Source of the DNA: Rubrivivax sp.
Lineage (GTDB): Bacteria; Pseudomonadota; Gammaproteobacteria; Burkholderiales; Burkholderiaceae_C
Assembly: GCA_025458805.1 (NCBI GenBank)
Contig: JALORQ010000001.1
Coordinates: forward strand, 1-49,926
Reading direction: 5' to 3'
Length of the DNA stretch: 49,926 nt
The position numbers and the translations under genes were made by a program. Position 1 is the stretch's first letter, and each line of letters starts with the position of its first letter. A model generated the notes under the pieces. It did no database searches. It was not told the origin of the DNA and saw nothing but the letters and a program-made list of their open reading frames with translations. Positions 36,897 through 44,717 of this stretch are shown here, piece after piece.

Positions 36897-37139
36897 TCAG
36901 GGGTCGAGCGGCTCGACGACGACGCAGGCCGCCTCGGCGCGTCGCAGCGCGAAGGTGCTGCTGCCGATGCGCACGACCATGGGGTCGCCGCCGGGCATGG
37001 CACGGCGCAGCACGCACACCGGCTCGCCGGGCGTGAAGCCGATCTCGCCCAGCTGGCGCGCCCGATCGGGCAACGGGTCGGCGTCGCGCACGCGCAGCAC
37101 GCGACCGGCCCGGCCCGCCGGAAGATCGTTCAGCGTCAT
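36897..37139 (-). CDS. feoA: Ferrous iron transport protein FeoA
   Basis: An 80-aa SH3-like cytoplasmic protein that supports FeoB. The pattern LNDLPAGRAGRVLRV, LGEIGFTPGEPVCVLRRAMPGGDPMVVRIGSSTFALRRAEA is typical of FeoA. The ORF track shows it only as the tail of a 456-aa frame. The ATG at 37139 overlaps the stop of the PepSY gene (ATGA), coupling the two. Confidence 0.93.
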   Translation of the reverse strand: MTLNDLPAGRAGRVLRVRDADPLPDRARQLGEIGFTPGEPVCVLRRAMPGGDPMVVRIGSSTFALRRAEAACVVVEPLDP

Positions 37140-38395
37140 CGTCCGAACTCCTCGCTCGACGGTCCCGCGGCCGATCCCGGCCGCGCCACGGCGCGTGCCG
37201 GATCCGGCTGCCGTGCGCGCCGGCGCTGCCACCAGATCACGACACCGGTCGCCGACAGCAGCGCGACCGACACACCGACGACGCTGACGAAGACCTTCAT
37301 CGGCAGCCCCCACATCGCCGCCATGGGCAGCGCGAGCAGCCAGGTCGTGATCGTGTCGCCCGCGGCCTTTCCGGTGGGGACGAAGCTGCCGACGAGCCGG
37401 CCGTCGCGCGCGTCGATGACGACCCCGGTCTGGCCGAGGCGCTCGGCGACGTCGAGGCTGCTGCGCACGCGCAGGTGGAGGGTGCCCTTGGCGGCGTCGT
37501 ACCCGAGGTTGCTCTCCTCGATCACTGCGAAGCCCTCGCGCGCGGCCAGCTCGTCCATGTGCCGGCGCGCGGCGGCCAGGCCCGCGGCCCAGCCCATCGG
37601 CGGCTCGGCCAGCGGCGCGGGCAGTTCGGGCGCCAGGTCCCGCGGGTCGCCCTGCATCGCGAACAGCGTCCGCATCACCGGGTGGTAGACCTCGTCGCCG
37701 AGGTTGAAGGCCACGCTGCTCCAGGCCAGCACGAACAGCATCGCCCAGGGCCAGAGCCCGCCGGCGCGGTGCAGGTCGAAGTTGAGCCGGCTGGCCCCCG
37801 AGCGCAGGCGCAGCCGCCATGCCGGGGCCCAGCGCGACCACCAGCCGGGCCCGCCGCCCGCGGCGCGGCGGCGGCGCGCCGGCATCGTCAGCCAGGCACC
37901 GACGAAGCAGTCGACGGTCCACGCCAGCGCGACCACGCCGAGCACGATCGCGCCGACGCGGCCGAGAGCGAGCTCGTAGTGCAGCCGGTAGACGAAGGGC
38001 ATCAGGTTGCCCCAGCCCTGGCCGATGTCGCCCCATCGGCGCTCGCCGACGATGCGCCCGCTGTACGGGTCGACGAACACCTCGTCGTTCGCAAGGGGCG
38101 GCGCGCCGGGGCGGGCCTCGAGGTAGAAGACCGCGTTCTCGCCGGCGGCGCGACGCAGCGACACGTAATGCACGAGCGCCTCGGGTCGCTGCGCCGCGAC
38201 GCGCTCGCGCAGCGTCAGCGGATCGAGCGGCAGCCGGTCCGAAGGCGCGGGCGCGGTGCGGAACCAAGCCGGGCTGAGCGCCTCGTCGAGCTCGTGGTAC
38301 CAGGCGAGCAGCGCGCCGGTCAGCCCGGCGAGCACCAGGAATCCGGCCATCACGAGGCCGGCCCAGCGATGGCCCAGCACGAGAATGCGGCGCAT
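37136..38395 (-). CDS. PepSY-domain inner-membrane protein (PiuB/FoxB-like)
   Basis: A 419-aa protein with about four membrane helices. The start at ATG 38395 gives MRRILVLGHRWAGLVMAGFLVLAGLTGALLAW as the first helix, as in the PepSY-TM family; the track's earlier start adds 38 unlikely residues. Two periplasmic PepSY-like stretches are visible (VFVDPYSGRIVGERRWGD; VVIDARDGRLVGSF). Conserved histidines lie in or next to membrane helices (LGHRWAG; RLHYEL; FDLHRAGG). Relatives such as FoxB are inner-membrane siderophore reductases using heme. Between a TonB receptor and feoAB, with an ATGA overlap to feoA, a ferric-chelate reductase role is plausible. Confidence 0.8.
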   Translation of the reverse strand: MRRILVLGHRWAGLVMAGFLVLAGLTGALLAWYHELDEALSPAWFRTAPAPSDRLPLDPLTLRERVAAQRPEALVHYVSLRRAAGENAVFYLEARPGAPPLANDEVFVDPYSGRIVGERRWGDIGQGWGNLMPFVYRLHYELALGRVGAIVLGVVALAWTVDCFVGAWLTMPARRRRAAGGGPGWWSRWAPAWRLRLRSGASRLNFDLHRAGGLWPWAMLFVLAWSSVAFNLGDEVYHPVMRTLFAMQGDPRDLAPELPAPLAEPPMGWAAGLAAARRHMDELAAREGFAVIEESNLGYDAAKGTLHLRVRSSLDVAERLGQTGVVIDARDGRLVGSFVPTGKAAGDTITTWLLALPMAAMWGLPMKVFVSVVGVSVALLSATGVVIWWQRRRARQPDPARAVARPGSAAGPSSEEFGR

Positions 38396-38427
38396 GGCGT
38401 GGGCCGAAGGCCGCCCGGGCGGGCTGG

Positions 38428-40599
38428 TCAGAAGCGCCACGTCGCCCCGAAACGCACCGAGCGCGGGTCGCCGGGGAAGACGCGGCCGTAGTTGTAGCCC
38501 CCGGTCCAATGCACCTCGTCGGTCACGTTGTCGACCGCCAGCTGCAGCGACAGCGCGTCGCGCTGCCAGTAGACCGCGACGTTGCCCACCGTGTACGCCG
38601 GCAACTGCAGCGGCCGCTCGAAGGTCTCGCGGGCGCCGACGTGTGTGATGCCGCCGCCGATCCCGAAGCCACTGGGAAAGTCGTAGCGCAGGAACAGCGT
38701 GCCGGCGACGCGCGGCGCCCCTTCCTTGACCGCCCCGACCAGCGCCGGATCCTCGTCGTCCAGGATGCGCGCGTCGTTGTAGGCCAGGTTGGCCAGGACC
38801 TGAAGCGCCGGGATCGGGCGGCCCGAGGCCTCGAGCTCGACGCCGCGCGCCCGCTCGCGGCCCCGCTGCCGGTAGACGTCCTGCCCGTCGATGAAGCCGA
38901 CGTAGACGATGACGTTGTCCTTCACGATCTCGTAGAGGGAGGCGGTGAAGAGCAGGCGCTCGTCGAACATGCGCTGCTTCCAGCCGACCTCCAGCAGGCG
39001 GCTGTCCTCGGGCTCGAACGGGCCGCCGCGCGCGGGCACGTTGGCGTAGGTGTCGGGCGGCTGGAAGCCGGTGGTGTAGACACCGTAGGCGCTGGCGGAC
39101 GGCGAGACCTCGTAGACCAGGCCGAGCCGCGGCAGCGTGATGCGACTGTTCTGCGTCGCCTCGCCGAGCGGCGTGGTCTCGTAGCGCTGGTGCCGCAGCC
39201 CGAGCAGCAGGTCCCAGCGGCCGAGGCCGATCGTGTCGTGCGCGAACACGCCGGTGGTGCGCAGTTCGCCCCCGTACTGGCCGCGGATGTACTCGTACGA
39301 CGCGAAGTCACGCGGCAGGTACGTCGGCGCCAGCAGGTCGAAGGTGCCCACCGTGTCGCTCGGCGTGTAGGCGTCGTCCTGGAAGTCCTCGCGGCGCGCC
39401 GTGTCGGCACCGATGACGACCTCGTGCCGCACCGAGCCCCATTCCAGGCGCCCGACCGCGCGCACCGTCGCGTTGCCCGTGTCGGCGCGCGTGTCGCGGT
39501 CGGTGGCGTACAGGTCGATCACGCTCGGCGTGATGTAGTAGTTCAGCCCGTGCTCCTGCAGCTTCTCGCGGTAGCGGTAGCGCATCAGCGCGCCCGAGAG
39601 CGTCCACGCATCGCCGAGCGCCTGCTCGACGCTGAGCGCGATCGACGTGTCGGTCGTGTCGAGACGGTCGCCCGGCTGCGTGACCATGACCTCGATCGGC
39701 ACCAGGCCGAGCTCGCCGGCGCCGTCGATGTTGGGCTGGCCACGATCGAGAACCGAGCGGTCGTCGACGTGCACGATGTCGAGGTTGAGCCGCGTCGTCT
39801 CGGTCGGCAGCCAGGTCACCGAGGGCGCGAGCAGCCAGCCCTTCTGGAAGTAGGGGTTGCGGAACGATTCGGAGTCCTCGGCAGCGACGTTGAGCCGGTA
39901 CAGCCAGCGCGCGCCCTCGTCTAGGGCGCCGGTGAGGTCGAGCGCCGCATAGGCCTCGCTGTCGCTACCGAGCCGCAGTTCGACTTCGCGCCGCGTCTCG
40001 GCCAGCGGCTTCTTCGTCACCAGGTTGACCGTGCCGCCGGGATTGGCGTCGCCGAACAGTGCCGACGCCGGGCCCTTGATGACCTCGACACGCTCGAGGT
40101 GCGCGATGAACGGCTGTTTCCAGAAGCTGTTGTAGGTGCGCAGGCCGTTGACGCGCCGGTCGTCGAAGTTGCGGAAGCCGCGGATCGTGATGTCGTCGTA
40201 GACCGAGAACTCGTTGACGCCGGCGACGAAGGGCGCGATGTCGTTGAGCCGCAGCAGCCCCTGTTCGCGGATCACCTCCTTGGTCACCGCACTGACCGAC
40301 TGCGGCACCCTGAGGATGTCGGTCTGCGTGCCGGTCACCGAGAACGTGCTCTCGGCGAACGGGTTGCGCTCGGCGCGGCCGGTGATCTCGATGGTCTGGC
40401 TGCCAGGGTTGGCGATGGCCGCCGAAGCGATCAGCGCCGGCGCGACGAGCGCGAGCCGCGCCGCACGCCGCCGGCGCGGACCGGGGCCAGGCACATCGAC
40501 CATCGGCGCGCTGGATGACGCGGCCGGGCGGGTGGTGCCCGCGCGGGGCCGGATCGCACGGGCGATCCGATGGGGGGTTGTCGTCGATCGTTGGGTCAT
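38428..40599 (-). CDS. TonB-dependent siderophore receptor
   Basis: Outer-membrane receptor of about 723 aa. The plug domain shows VPQSVSAVTKEVIREQGLLRLNDIAPFVAGV and RGFRNFDDRRVNGLR, followed by VEVIKGPASALFGDANPGGTVNLVTKKPL, typical of the FhuE/FpvA/FoxA siderophore group. The C-terminus ends in aromatic Phe (RSVRFGATWRF), as needed for barrel assembly. No N-terminal signalling domain is present, so it is not sigma-regulator coupled. ATG 40599 gives a long leader of about 60 residues; ATG 40503 would give a more usual signal peptide (RRRRAARLALVAPALIASA). Ligand unknown. Confidence 0.92.
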   Translation of the reverse strand: MTQRSTTTPHRIARAIRPRAGTTRPAASSSAPMVDVPGPGPRRRRAARLALVAPALIASAAIANPGSQTIEITGRAERNPFAESTFSVTGTQTDILRVPQSVSAVTKEVIREQGLLRLNDIAPFVAGVNEFSVYDDITIRGFRNFDDRRVNGLRTYNSFWKQPFIAHLERVEVIKGPASALFGDANPGGTVNLVTKKPLAETRREVELRLGSDSEAYAALDLTGALDEGARWLYRLNVAAEDSESFRNPYFQKGWLLAPSVTWLPTETTRLNLDIVHVDDRSVLDRGQPNIDGAGELGLVPIEVMVTQPGDRLDTTDTSIALSVEQALGDAWTLSGALMRYRYREKLQEHGLNYYITPSVIDLYATDRDTRADTGNATVRAVGRLEWGSVRHEVVIGADTARREDFQDDAYTPSDTVGTFDLLAPTYLPRDFASYEYIRGQYGGELRTTGVFAHDTIGLGRWDLLLGLRHQRYETTPLGEATQNSRITLPRLGLVYEVSPSASAYGVYTTGFQPPDTYANVPARGGPFEPEDSRLLEVGWKQRMFDERLLFTASLYEIVKDNVIVYVGFIDGQDVYRQRGRERARGVELEASGRPIPALQVLANLAYNDARILDDEDPALVGAVKEGAPRVAGTLFLRYDFPSGFGIGGGITHVGARETFERPLQLPAYTVGNVAVYWQRDALSLQLAVDNVTDEVHWTGGYNYGRVFPGDPRSVRFGATWRF

Positions 40600-40700
40600 G
40601 GCCGGTCCGGCGGACGTGTCGAGGCGATTCGCGGGCTGGCGGCCTGGGTCGGGTCGACGCGGCGGGCTGGCTGGACGTGGGTGGTCGGGGAGGCCTGGCG

Positions 40701-41978
40701 TCAGGGTCCTTCGGCGATCGGGGTACTGCCGTCGGCCAGCGCGGCCGCGAAGCGCGCGACGCCCGGCCGCTCGAGGTAGATGCAGGGCGTGCCGGTGCGC
40801 GCGCAGTGGCGCTTGATGCGGTGATAGGCCTCGTGGTTGATGCAGCCGGCCTGGCAGATCACCAGGTCGGCACGCGCGAGCCGGCTGTCCAGGCGCGGCA
40901 GCGCCTCCTCGAGACCGCCGTCGTGGTGCTCGAACTGGCCGCCGCGGCGCTCGACCTCGCGCCGGTAGCGCGCGACCGCATGCTGCACGCCGCCCACGCA
41001 CAGCACGCGGCGGCCGTGGACGGCCGCACGCTTGGTCCCCACCGGCGCGCCGGCGGGGTCGGCGCACGAGGCGCGCCGAGGCGGCGTGCGCGCCGGCGCG
41101 CCGGGCGACGGCTGCGACGGCGGCACGAGGAGCGTCGTCCGGTCGTCGGGCCCGGGTTCGTCGGGCGCGGCGGGCGCGGGCGCGTCCGACGCGACGCCAG
41201 CCGCCGCCGAGGGCGCGCCGGCCTGCGCGCGCGCCAGCCGTCCGGCCAGGTCCGCAAGGCCGGCCTCGAGTCGCCGACGCGACGCCTCATGCTCGCGCTG
41301 CTTCTGCAGGATCCTTGCGCGCAGCGAGTCGACCTCGGTCTGAAGCGCAGCCGCACGCATCGCGATCCGCTCGCGCTCGGCGGCCATGGCCTCGACCTGC
41401 CGCGCGCAGCGCGCACCCCATGCGCGCGCATCGGCGACGAGCCGCACGTCGAGACCCGGGCCCTCGGGGTGGGTGAGAAGTGCCCACAGGGTCGCCGCCA
41501 CGTCGCCGCGCGACAGCGCATCGGACCAGCGCGCGCGCAGCGCCTGGGGGTCGCGCAGCGCGTGCACCACCGCGATCGCCCGAGCATGACGGCGGTCGAG
41601 GGCGAGCTGCACGGCCTCCGACAGCGCATTGCGCTCGCCGAGGTCGCGCAACACGGCATCGAGCACGTCACCGGGTTCGCCGACGATGCGGCAGCGGGCG
41701 CGGTGCATGCGACCGACCGCGCGCTGCGCTTCGGCGCGCAGCGTGTCCACGTCGAGGCCGAGGGCGACCGCCAGCTCGCGTGCCGGCTCGGGCAGCTGCC
41801 AGAGCCGGCGGCGGCGTGCCCGGCCGGCGCCGGGCGGAGCGGACGGCGGCTCCGGGTCACTGCCCGCCGACACGGTGTCGACAGCTTGCGGGAACGCGGC
41901 AGCGGAATCGCGCAGCACGGTGGCTCCTTCGAGCGGGGCACCGGGCTGGCAGCGGGCTGGCAGGTGCGCGGCGGTCAA
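40701..41978 (-). CDS. DUF2325 protein with coiled-coil region, in iron operon
   Basis: A 425-aa soluble protein. Residues about 185-255 look coiled-coil (VEAMAAERERIAMRAAALQTEVDSLRARILQKQREHE). An alanine/proline-rich linker follows. The C-terminal 95 residues are a DUF2325 domain: RRVLCVGGVQHAVARYRREVERRGGQFEHHDGG, then VICQAGCINHEAYHRIKRHCARTGTPCIYLE. Its conserved cysteines and histidines could bind metal. It starts 21 bp after hemP and is followed 101 bp later by the TonB receptor. Function unknown; the position in an apparently Fur-controlled operon suggests a role in iron or heme handling. Confidence 0.82.
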   Translation of the reverse strand: MTAAHLPARCQPGAPLEGATVLRDSAAAFPQAVDTVSAGSDPEPPSAPPGAGRARRRRLWQLPEPARELAVALGLDVDTLRAEAQRAVGRMHRARCRIVGEPGDVLDAVLRDLGERNALSEAVQLALDRRHARAIAVVHALRDPQALRARWSDALSRGDVAATLWALLTHPEGPGLDVRLVADARAWGARCARQVEAMAAERERIAMRAAALQTEVDSLRARILQKQREHEASRRRLEAGLADLAGRLARAQAGAPSAAAGVASDAPAPAAPDEPGPDDRTTLLVPPSQPSPGAPARTPPRRASCADPAGAPVGTKRAAVHGRRVLCVGGVQHAVARYRREVERRGGQFEHHDGGLEEALPRLDSRLARADLVICQAGCINHEAYHRIKRHCARTGTPCIYLERPGVARFAAALADGSTPIAEGP

Positions 41979-41999
41979 TGCCGCCGGGAGGGACTGGGG

Positions 42000-42206
42000 T
42001 TACTTGGTCAGGATCAGCTTGCCGAGGGAGGTGCAGCGCAGGCGGTAGACCTGCGACTGGTGTTCGATCTCGACTTCGCGCCCACCGGCAAACAGATCGC
42101 GGCTGGCGATGCGGCGCAGGCGCTGCGGCTCGGGCGGGGCGACGGGCGCCACCGGCAAGCGTGGCTCGACCTGCGGCGGCGGGGACGGGATCGCAGGCGG
42201 CTTCAT
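42000..42206 (-). CDS. hemP: Hemin uptake protein HemP
   Basis: A 68-aa protein. The C-terminal RIASRDLFAGGREVEIEHQSQVYRLRCTSLGKLILTK matches HemP, a small protein often found in Fur-regulated heme/iron loci. The start ATG at 42206 overlaps the bfd stop (ATGA). The track shows a longer 139-aa frame that reads back through bfd. A proline-rich N-terminus of about 25 residues precedes the conserved part. Confidence 0.9.
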   Translation of the reverse strand: MKPPAIPSPPPQVEPRLPVAPVAPPEPQRLRRIASRDLFAGGREVEIEHQSQVYRLRCTSLGKLILTK

Positions 42207-42427
42207 GCCGTCAACGCGACCGCGCCGCATCGCGCCGCGCCCGGGCAGGCGCCACAGTCGGCCAGGCGCGAATGCTCGCCAAAGCACGACTCGGCGCACT
42301 CCAGGCACGCCCCGCAGGCCGTTCCGACCCGGAGTTCGTCCTGAACGGCCTCGAAGCTGGCACATCCCGCACGCACCTCGCGCGCGATGTCGCGGTCGCT
42401 GACCCGATGACAGAGACATACGATCAT
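42203..42427 (-). CDS. bfd: Bacterioferritin-associated ferredoxin
   Basis: A [2Fe-2S] ferredoxin of 74 aa that reduces bacterioferritin to release stored iron. The cluster ligands are visible as VCLCHRVSD near the N-terminus and TACGACLECAESC in the middle. Its C-terminus carries extra cysteines (LADCGACPGAARC), which is more than in a standard Bfd. First gene of the leftward iron operon, divergent from bfr. The ATG lies 11 bp after a Fur-box-like site. Confidence 0.9.
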   Translation of the reverse strand: MIVCLCHRVSDRDIAREVRAGCASFEAVQDELRVGTACGACLECAESCFGEHSRLADCGACPGAARCGAVALTA

Positions 42428-42438
42428 GATTGAGACAT

Positions 42439-42457
42439 CGTAATGCGAATCGTTGTT
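42439..42457. promoter_or_regulatory. Fur-box-like operator between bfd and bfr
   Basis: CGTAATGCGAATCGTTGTT matches about 12 of 19 positions of the Fur consensus GATAATGATAATCATTATC and is the most AT-rich patch of this area. On the minus strand it overlaps a possible promoter: TTGCAA (42465-42460), 17 bp, TACGAT (42442-42437). That promoter would give an almost leaderless bfd transcript, so its exact use is uncertain. Confidence 0.65.
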
Positions 42458-42608
42458 GTTTGCAAGCGCAACCGCAGCAGGCGACCCAGACGAGTTACCC
42501 CGCATGCGTTTCAGTTGCATTCAGACCGCTGGCACGCGGTCATCGCCCGCGCTTGGACGAACCGAGACAATCCTGACCTCGTTCAACGACAACCCGGAAG
42601 GCTCCCCG

Positions 42609-43088
42609 ATGAAAGGCGACCCGCAGGTCATCGCGCACCTGAATGCCCAGCTCAAGCTCGAGCTCACCGCGATCAACCAGTACTTCCTGCATGCCCGCAT
42701 GCTGAAGAACTGGGGCTTCGACCGCATGGCCAAGCACGAGTACGAGGAGTCGATCGACGAGATGAAGCACGCCGACAAGCTCATCGAGCGCGTGCTGATG
42801 CTCGAGGGCCTGCCCAACCTGCAGGACCTGGGCAAGCTGCTGATCGGAGAGAGCGCCATCGAGACGCTGCACTGCGACCTGAAGGCCGAGCTGATGTCGC
42901 AGGCGCACCTGAAGGAGGCCATCGCGCACTGCGAGGGCATACGCGACTACGTCACCCGCGAGCTGTTCGAGTCGATCCTCGAGGACACCGAGGAGCACAT
43001 CGACCACCTCGAGACGCAGATCGAGCTCGTGGCCAAGGTGGGCGAGCCCAACTTCCTGCAGTCGCAGATGGGCGCGACCGGCAGCTGA
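42609..43088 (+). CDS. bfr: Bacterioferritin
   Basis: Iron-storage protein that assembles into a 24-mer cage, 159 aa. The start [12 protein letters not shown] follows a GGAAGG site; the track's start at 42453 is too early. The heme-ligand Met52 is present, and so are ferroxidase residues Glu18, Glu51, His54, Glu94 and His130 (E. coli numbering, ungapped). Position 127, normally a Glu ligand, is Thr (EDTEEH). It is divergent from bfd, its electron donor. Confidence 0.95.
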   Translation: MKGDPQVIAHLNAQLKLELTAINQYFLHARMLKNWGFDRMAKHEYEESIDEMKHADKLIERVLMLEGLPNLQDLGKLLIGESAIETLHCDLKAELMSQAHLKEAIAHCEGIRDYVTRELFESILEDTEEHIDHLETQIELVAKVGEPNFLQSQMGATGS

Positions 43089-43137
43089 GCGCGCCGTCGC
43101 GGGTGCGCCGGGGCGCGTCGCCCGCCTCCTGGAACCT

Positions 43138-43143
43138 TATAGT
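43138..43143 (+). promoter_or_regulatory. Possible -10 element of the CNB-rhodanese gene
   Basis: TATAGT (5 of 6 to consensus) lies 39 nt before the ATG at 43183, in otherwise GC-rich DNA. No good -35 is seen at 16-18 bp. Confidence 0.3.
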
Positions 43144-43182
43144 CCCGGGACGGGCGGCCGTCGCCCGACACCGGCCGCGCAC

Positions 43183-44226
43183 ATGGATTTCGGCGCCCTT
43201 GCCCGCCGTCTGGGCCAGACGACCACCTTTTCGGCGCTCGAGGCCGCGACCCGGCTGGCCCTGGTGTCGCGGGCACGGCGCGGTCGCGCACGCGTCGGCG
43301 AGACGATCGCCGATGCGGCCGACGGACTGTCCGACCACCTCGTCCTGCTGGCCGGCGCGGTCGAGGTCGAGCGGCGCTGGCTGTGCAGCGACGGCCAGCC
43401 GGGCGCGTCCTCTCATCGAGTCGCCGTCGACGACGCAAGCCCGGGTTTCGCGCTCGTGAGCGCGGGCGGCCGGCAGCTGCGCGTGCGCGCGGTCGCCGAC
43501 ACCGACTACCTCGCCATCGACAGTGACGAGGTCGACGACCTGCTCGGCTGGGGCCACCTCGGCGCCTGCGTGCTGCCCGAGCCGCACCTCAAGGTGTTTC
43601 ACCGGCTGCCGCTGGACAACGTCGCGCGCGCGATCCCGCGCCTGGTCGAGCGCAGCGTCTCGGCCGGCGAAACCATCGTCCGCGAGGGCGAGCAGGGCGA
43701 CCAGTACTTCGTCATCCTCGAAGGCGAGGCCGACGTCTTCGAGCGCGATGCCGACGGTTCGCCGAGGCAGGTCAATCGCCTCGTCGATGGCGACGCCTTC
43801 GGCGAAGAGGCGCTGCTCGCCGGCAGCACCCGGACCGCCACCGTGCGCATGGCCACGCCGGGACGTCTGCTGTCGCTCGACCGGGCGCAGTTCGATGCGC
43901 TGCTCGGCCCCTCGACCGTCGAGGAGGTCGACGCGATTCGGGCGCGCGGGCTCATTGCCGACGGGCGCGTCCACGTGATCGACTGCCGCGACCCCGGCGA
44001 GTTCGAGGCTGCGCACATCCCGTGCGCACTGCCGCTGCCGCTCGGTCGCCTGCGACACGATGGCGTGTTCGCACTCGACCCGACGCGGGAGTACCTGGTG
44101 TGCTGCGGCAGCGGCCGCCGCAGTCGCGCCGCCGTATTCCTGTTGCACGAGCGCGGCCTGCGTGCGCGGGTCCTGGCTGGCGGACTGGCGGCCTGGCCGT
44201 ACGAGCTCGCTGTCGGCCCCGCCTGA
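43183..44226 (+). CDS. Cyclic-nucleotide-binding domain/rhodanese fusion protein
   Basis: A 347-aa soluble protein. Residues about 20-125 look like a degenerate cyclic-nucleotide-binding (CNB) fold (RVGETIADAADGLSDHLVLLAGAVEVE). Residues about 145-255 are a clear CNB domain with VSAGETIVREGEQGDQYFVILEGEADVFE. Its phosphate-binding cassette is FGEEALLAGSTRTATVRM, with the key Arg kept. Residues about 262-342 are a rhodanese domain with VIDCRDPGEFEAAHIPCAL and an active-site loop CCGSGRRSRAAV. The combination suggests sulfur or redox chemistry gated by a nucleotide. Neighbours are bfr and the tRNA operon, so context does not help. Confidence 0.87.
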   Translation: MDFGALARRLGQTTTFSALEAATRLALVSRARRGRARVGETIADAADGLSDHLVLLAGAVEVERRWLCSDGQPGASSHRVAVDDASPGFALVSAGGRQLRVRAVADTDYLAIDSDEVDDLLGWGHLGACVLPEPHLKVFHRLPLDNVARAIPRLVERSVSAGETIVREGEQGDQYFVILEGEADVFERDADGSPRQVNRLVDGDAFGEEALLAGSTRTATVRMATPGRLLSLDRAQFDALLGPSTVEEVDAIRARGLIADGRVHVIDCRDPGEFEAAHIPCALPLPLGRLRHDGVFALDPTREYLVCCGSGRRSRAAVFLLHERGLRARVLAGGLAAWPYELAVGPA

Positions 44227-44257
44227 GCCGCGCGGCTCGCGAGCCCACCAAACGAAA

Positions 44258-44284
44258 CAGCCCTGCGGGGATGCCGCAGGGCTG
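44258..44284 (-). terminator. Intrinsic terminator of the tRNA operon
   Basis: A perfect 11-bp stem (CAGCCCTGCGG / CCGCAGGGCTG) with a 5-nt loop. On the minus strand it comes 10 bp after tRNA-Asp and is followed by TTTCGTTT. The convergent gene at 43183-44226 ends 31 bp away, so it may act in both directions. Confidence 0.8.
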
Positions 44285-44294
44285 CTGGAAACGT

Positions 44295-44371
44295 TGGCGG
44301 AGTGGACGGGACTCGAACCCGCGACCCCCGGCGTGACAGGCCGGTATTCTAACCGACTGAACTACCACTCC
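44295..44371 (-). tRNA. tRNA-Asp (anticodon GTC)
   Basis: 77 nt including encoded CCA. The acceptor stem is GGAGTGG / CCACTCC with discriminator G. The anticodon loop reads CTGTCAC. The T-arm GCGGGTTCGAGTCCCGT is intact. Last of three tRNAs in the operon. Confidence 0.97.
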
Positions 44372-44432
44372 GCGTCGGTGGCGCGTTCCGGCCGAAGCCG
44401 CAAGTGCTGCCATGCTTGCCCAGCGTTGCCGC

Positions 44433-44508
44433 TGGCGTCCCCTAGGGGATTCGAACCCCTGTTACAACCGTGAAAGGGTCGTGTCCTAGGCCTCTAGACG
44501 AAGGGGAC
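44433..44508 (-). tRNA. tRNA-Glu (anticodon TTC)
   Basis: 76 nt including encoded CCA. The acceptor stem is GTCCCCT / AGGGGAC with discriminator G. The anticodon loop is CTTTCAC and the T-arm CAGGGGTTCGAATCCCCT. It lies in the same area as gltX, whose product charges it. Confidence 0.97.
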
Positions 44509-44572
44509 GGCGCAAACCTCGATCCGAATCCATGCCCGTTCGGCTGCGGGCCTCATCCGAACGGCGCCTGTT

Positions 44573-44648
<76 letters not shown>

Positions 44649-44687
44649 TGAGTCTTTCGACCACACGCCGTTCGAAGCGAGTCTGCG

Positions 44688-44717
44688 AGTATACGACGCC
44701 TGTCAGACCCCCCGCAA
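44688..44717 (-). promoter_or_regulatory. Promoter of the tRNA operon
   Basis: -10 TATACT (44693-44688) and -35 TTGCGG (44717-44712), spaced 18 bp, on the minus strand. The -10 is 39 nt before tRNA-Ala. The GC-rich stretch after it (CGCAGACTCGC) is like a stable-RNA discriminator. The -35 lies inside the last codons of gltX. Confidence 0.5.

Noticed and set aside
43090-43117. CGCGCC/GGCGCG hairpin as a bfr terminator
   Set aside because: Short stem with a 16-nt loop and no T-tract.
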